Positions 22,215 to 24,983 of a stretch of DNA of 24,983 nt are shown here, piece after piece. The notes beneath the pieces were generated by a model that ran no database searches, had not been told where the DNA came from, and worked only from the letters and a program-made list of their open reading frames with translations. The position numbers were made by a program, and so were the translations under genes. Positions within the stretch are counted from its first letter, which is position 1, and the number at the start of each line of letters is the position of its first letter. Source of the stretch: a virus; IMG/VR virus record IMGVR_UViG_3300015360_000186, positions 1 through 24,983 of that record. One strand, 5' to 3'.

Positions 22215-22702
22215 TGAAAACCCCTAGTTACATAAGCATGGTTCTAGAGAGCCTGAAGAGTCTCAATAGCGACGTTAAACTCCTCACTGACCGTATTAGC
22301 AACATAAATGTGGACGTAGCAACTGTTAAAGTTGAAATGTCTCGTAACAATGAGCATATGGGACAATATAACCAACAGCTAGAGATTCACATACAAGGCG
22401 TTGAGTTAGCCCATAAAAGATCGGACCTCCAAGAACAGAAAATTATTGGCATGGAATCCGATATAGCTTTAGTACAAAAAGAATTGACAACCAAATTAGA
22501 TTTGGTGTATAGTCATATTGAAGAAGAACGGCAGGAACGAGAAGTTCGCAGAAAAATTCAAGTTGAAGCTCAGTTTAAAAAAGAAGCACTTTATAGAAAT
22601 TTAAAGGTTTACACTTTAATTCTTGGTGCACCTTTAGCTGGATATGGGTTACTTAAGTTTCTTGCTCAAATTTTTGAAAAATTCGCATTTCTATTTCACT
22701 AA
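22214..22702 (+). CDS. Coiled-coil protein with C-terminal membrane segment
   Basis: A 162-residue protein. Residues ~10-125 are predicted coiled coil (VLESLKSLNSDVKLLTDRIS, MESDIALVQKELTTKL, EEERQEREVRRKIQ). Residues ~131-152 are hydrophobic (VYTLILGAPLAGYGLLKFLAQI). It has the build of XhlA-like or spanin-related membrane-anchored helical proteins. Coupled by TAATG to the gene before. It sits among other small membrane proteins, so a lysis or membrane role is plausible but unproven. Confidence 0.68.
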   Translation: MKTPSYISMVLESLKSLNSDVKLLTDRISNINVDVATVKVEMSRNNEHMGQYNQQLEIHIQGVELAHKRSDLQEQKIIGMESDIALVQKELTTKLDLVYSHIEEERQEREVRRKIQVEAQFKKEALYRNLKVYTLILGAPLAGYGLLKFLAQIFEKFAFLFH

Positions 22703-22707
22703 TCATT

Positions 22708-22920
22708 ATGGACTTATTGAAAAAAATCTGGTATTATTTAGCAATCGTAGGCCTAGTTATCTTAGGCGTTGCTATTTACTCAGCATTTTTTAAGTCCAGT
22801 GAACTCAAAGACTTACTTAAACAAAGGCCTATCAGAAAGCCAGGTAGTCTAAAACTTCCAGAAGCCCCTTCAATTATCGACTACGTCGATTTATACCGTA
22901 AAAAATTAAAGAGATTATAA
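22708..22920 (+). CDS. Small single-membrane-segment protein
   Basis: A 70-residue protein with an N-terminal membrane segment (KIWYYLAIVGLVILGVAIYSAF) and a basic soluble tail (KQRPIRKPGSLKLPEAPSII, RKKLKRL). No ribosome site is clear. It has the topology of a small inner-membrane protein, conceivably a spanin-like or holin-associated partner; not recognised. Confidence 0.55.
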   Translation: MDLLKKIWYYLAIVGLVILGVAIYSAFFKSSELKDLLKQRPIRKPGSLKLPEAPSIIDYVDLYRKKLKRL

Positions 22921-22935
22921 AAAGGAGTATACTCA

Positions 22936-23772
22936 GTGTCTAAAATTACTCCTACTACAGGTACTGAAGGACCTTTAGCCCAAGGTGTGCAGAAACTGAA
23001 CTTGCAGTATGGCAGGTCCGTTTCCGGTGTAAACCCATCTACTAACATTTCTCTTGGAGCAGACTATAAGTTTAATATTACAGTTAATGGGGACGGGCCA
23101 CATCTAGTATCCATTCTTGGCTACCAAGTTTTGAAAGACCCTAAAGCCATAGCTCTGGCGCTGGCTACTGCAATAAATGGAGTAGAGGCAACTGACCCCA
23201 CACTAAACTTAGCGTTTAGACAGTTTACATGTGATTGGCTTACAGACCATTATGAGTTAAGATCTGGACTTTATGGGGATAACTCCTCAGTTGTAGTCAC
23301 GGATGCTGGCTCTGAAAATATAGCAGTAGCTCTTAAGATTGGCACAGCCAATGGTGGGACTGAAGGTTCATTCTACCCAAAACAGTCTGCTGTAGCTTCC
23401 CTTGTTCAAATTGTTGAAAATCCAAACCCAACTCGGGTCACTCTTGTTGGGATAGACGAAGTTAACTTGGACGGCGCACAACTTGATGTTGACCTTACTC
23501 ATTTAGACAACTCCCCTAACGCTGGAGATGTTGCAGACTCTGTTAGAATAGGAGATGGAGTTACGGAATTAAGTCTAGCAACAGATGGTTCAATAAAAAC
23601 TATCCAGCTATTTAAAAAACCATACGACTCTATAACTGCCTCTTATCCCACATCGACTCAAGAAGTATATTCCTCTCGTGTAGGTGGAATTGCGGGAACA
23701 ATTCAGGAAACCGTTACTATAAATTATACTGATTCTACCAAGAACTTTTTATTGGACCTCTCTAGGACTTAA
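22936..23772 (+). CDS. Phage structural protein of unknown role
   Basis: A 278-residue protein that starts with GTG, 8 nt after AAAGGAG. The middle has strand-rich flagellin/structural-type phrases (NISLGADYKFNITVNGDGPH, ATAINGVEATDP, SVVVTDAGSENIAVALKIGTANGG) and the end ETVTINYTDSTKNFLLDLS, a pattern found in phage virion proteins. It starts the rightward group of virion/fibre-type genes. Whether head or tail cannot be told. Confidence 0.65.
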   Translation: MSKITPTTGTEGPLAQGVQKLNLQYGRSVSGVNPSTNISLGADYKFNITVNGDGPHLVSILGYQVLKDPKAIALALATAINGVEATDPTLNLAFRQFTCDWLTDHYELRSGLYGDNSSVVVTDAGSENIAVALKIGTANGGTEGSFYPKQSAVASLVQIVENPNPTRVTLVGIDEVNLDGAQLDVDLTHLDNSPNAGDVADSVRIGDGVTELSLATDGSIKTIQLFKKPYDSITASYPTSTQEVYSSRVGGIAGTIQETVTINYTDSTKNFLLDLSRT

Positions 23773-23773
23773 T

Positions 23774-23983
23774 ATGCCATTTCGATTTAACCCCACAACT
23801 GGACAGCTAGATTTAGTAGGAAGTTCTTCCTCCGCTACAAGTTCTGATAATATTCTTATTAAACGAACTATTATCCAAGATTTTACTGTACCAAATGACT
23901 ATACAATGTTAGGAAGAGATACTATAATTGACTCTGGAATAACTCTTACTATCGATATTGGTGGAGAACTATTAGTTTTATAA
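23774..23983 (+). CDS. Small fibre-associated protein
   Basis: A 69-residue protein. Its start, MPFRFNPTTGQLDLVG, is a pattern seen at the N-terminus of small phage proteins near fibre genes; the end (TIIDSGITLTIDIGGELLVL) is a short beta-helix-like strand array. It lies 1 nt after the preceding stop, with AGGA before the ATG, and 9 nt before the fibre gene. Confidence 0.62.
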   Translation: MPFRFNPTTGQLDLVGSSSSATSSDNILIKRTIIQDFTVPNDYTMLGRDTIIDSGITLTIDIGGELLVL

Positions 23984-23992
23984 GGAATATTT

Positions 23993-24983
23993 ATGTCAAA
24001 AATAAACTTAAAAGAAGGAACAGCCCCTACTACTCCAGCAAGTGGGGAAGTGTCGGTCTATGTAAAGACAGATAAACAATTATACATAAAAGATGATACA
24101 GGAACTGAGTCTGGTGTTACGTCTGACAATAAAGTTAGAATCAGTGCAACAGACACTACTAATGATTATCTAAATGGAAAAATTCCCTCTACTGCAACAA
24201 TTACTACAGCAATTTTAAATCCTGGTGCTAATGAACAGATAGAATTGTCCGTTGATGAGTCTGGATTAACTTTAGATAATTTAGGTGGGACACTCAGCGT
24301 GTCCAAAGGTGGTACTGGACAAACAACTTTGTTGCTTGCTTTTGATAATCTTTCTCCTTTAACAACCAAAGGAGATTTGTTAACAACAGATGCTTCTAAT
24401 AATATTAGATTCCCAGTAGGAACCAATGGTCAAGTATTATCTGCAAATAGCGCACAAGCTAGTGGTCTTGAGTGGATAACTGGAGCAGGAGCTGTTACTT
24501 CTGTAGCATTGAGTGCTCCTGGACTTTTATTTTCAGTAACAGGGTCTCCAGTAACAACTACTGGTACTTTAACTCTTGATTTAATTACTCAAACTGCCAA
24601 TAGAATTTTAGCTGGCCCAACAACTGGAATTCCCGCTAATCCAACATTCAGATCATTAGTTGCTGCAGATTTGCCTCTTATTTCTTTGACTACTGGAGTA
24701 TCTGGAACACTTCCAATTGCAAATGGTGGAACAAATGCTACAACGGCTGATGCTGCTTTTGATAATCTTTCTCCTTTAACAACCAAAGGAGATGTACTAG
24801 TTTATTCAACATTAAATACAAGACTCCCAGTAGGAACCAATGGTCAAGTATTATCTGCAAATAGCGCACAAGCTAGTGGTCTTGAGTGGATAACTGCATC
24901 AGGAGCTGGATTTGATCCAACAACTACTATTACATTATATGACGATTTTATAGGAAATGATCAATCAGCAGCGGCTGCATCTA
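23993..24983 (+). CDS. Tail fibre-like protein, partial (runs off right edge)
   Basis: Open from ATG 23993 to the edge (330 codons, no stop); AAGGA lies 6 nt upstream. The protein has fibre-type low-complexity beta repeats: LGGTLSVSKGGTGQTT, then LSPLTTKGDLLTTD, VGTNGQVLSANSAQASGLEW, which recur about 138 residues later (LSPLTTKGDVLVYS, VGTNGQVLSANSAQASGLEW). Such GGTG/NGQVL units are typical of receptor-binding tail fibres and side appendages. The C-terminal, binding part lies beyond the window. Its gene is on the opposite strand to the fibre-like gene at the left end. Confidence 0.75.
   Translation, partial: MSKINLKEGTAPTTPASGEVSVYVKTDKQLYIKDDTGTESGVTSDNKVRISATDTTNDYLNGKIPSTATITTAILNPGANEQIELSVDESGLTLDNLGGTLSVSKGGTGQTTLLLAFDNLSPLTTKGDLLTTDASNNIRFPVGTNGQVLSANSAQASGLEWITGAGAVTSVALSAPGLLFSVTGSPVTTTGTLTLDLITQTANRILAGPTTGIPANPTFRSLVAADLPLISLTTGVSGTLPIANGGTNATTADAAFDNLSPLTTKGDVLVYSTLNTRLPVGTNGQVLSANSAQASGLEWITASGAGFDPTTTITLYDDFIGNDQSAAAAS
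24338..24376 (+). repeat. 39-bp repeat in fibre gene, copy 1
   Basis: Identical to 24755-24793. Encodes AFDNLSPLTTKGD. Confidence 0.9.
24411..24482 (+). repeat. 72-bp repeat in fibre gene, copy 1
   Basis: Matches 24825-24896 over 72 bp. Encodes PVGTNGQVLSANSAQASG and the following LEWIT. Confidence 0.9.
24755..24793 (+). repeat. 39-bp repeat in fibre gene, copy 2
   Basis: Second copy of 24338-24376, 417 bp away. Confidence 0.9.
24825..24896 (+). repeat. 72-bp repeat in fibre gene, copy 2
   Basis: Second copy of 24411-24482, 414 bp away. Together with the 39-bp pair it shows recent duplication within the fibre; the intervening DNA has diverged. Confidence 0.9.

Overview
The window is part of the morphogenesis region of a contractile-tailed (myovirus-type) bacteriophage. 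The evidence is a tail sheath, three gp19-family tube proteins, a tape measure protein, a simple P2/Mu/eCIS-like baseplate with a T4-gp5-like spike-lysozyme, an HK97-type capsid protein with a scaffold, and a terminase large subunit. The DNA is moderately AT-rich by eye. Starts have AGGAG/AAAGGAG Shine-Dalgarno sites, many neighbouring genes are coupled by TAATG overlaps, and three candidate promoters share an extended -10 (TGnTAyACT). The host cannot be identified. A tail lysozyme and possible membrane-bound lysis proteins fit a Gram-negative host, but this is inference.

Layout. Positions 18291 down to 1 (minus strand) form the virion operon: scaffold, major capsid protein (with its own candidate promoter and terminator), head-tail connector and completion genes, sheath, three tube paralogues, a tail-assembly chaperone pair joined by a -1 frameshift site, tape measure, hub adaptor, LysM-like protein, hub, spike with lysozyme domain, gp25, J/gp6, and a fibre-like gene running off the left edge. 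Positions 18292-18418 are a divergent control region with two back-to-back extended -10 promoters around an inverted repeat. Positions 18419-20068 (plus) are terL.

Positions 20069-20979 carry no convincing protein gene. The first ~500 nt look like a structured RNA: a perfect TTGACA directly after the terL stop, many short helices including a GTAA tetraloop hairpin, and a strong intrinsic terminator. After this come a pyrimidine-rich tract, one copy of a 28-bp repeat with a second terminator inside its downstream sequence, further hairpins and a promoter. From 20980 to the right edge (plus) lie a small-terminase-like gene that appears to start at ATT, small membrane or coiled-coil proteins (possible lysis genes), the second copy of the 28-bp repeat, and virion or fibre-type proteins.

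How it fits together: scaffold and capsid protein build the prohead; TerL with the putative TerS packages DNA; connector proteins join the head to a sheath and tube whose length is set by the tape measure; the hub-spike-J module forms the baseplate; fibre-type genes lie at both ends. No portal or prohead protease gene is visible, so the head genes must be split with part of them outside the window. The most unusual items are the terL-adjacent structured RNA, the duplicated 28-bp control cassette, the sheath with two tandem inserted domains, and the three tandem tube paralogues.
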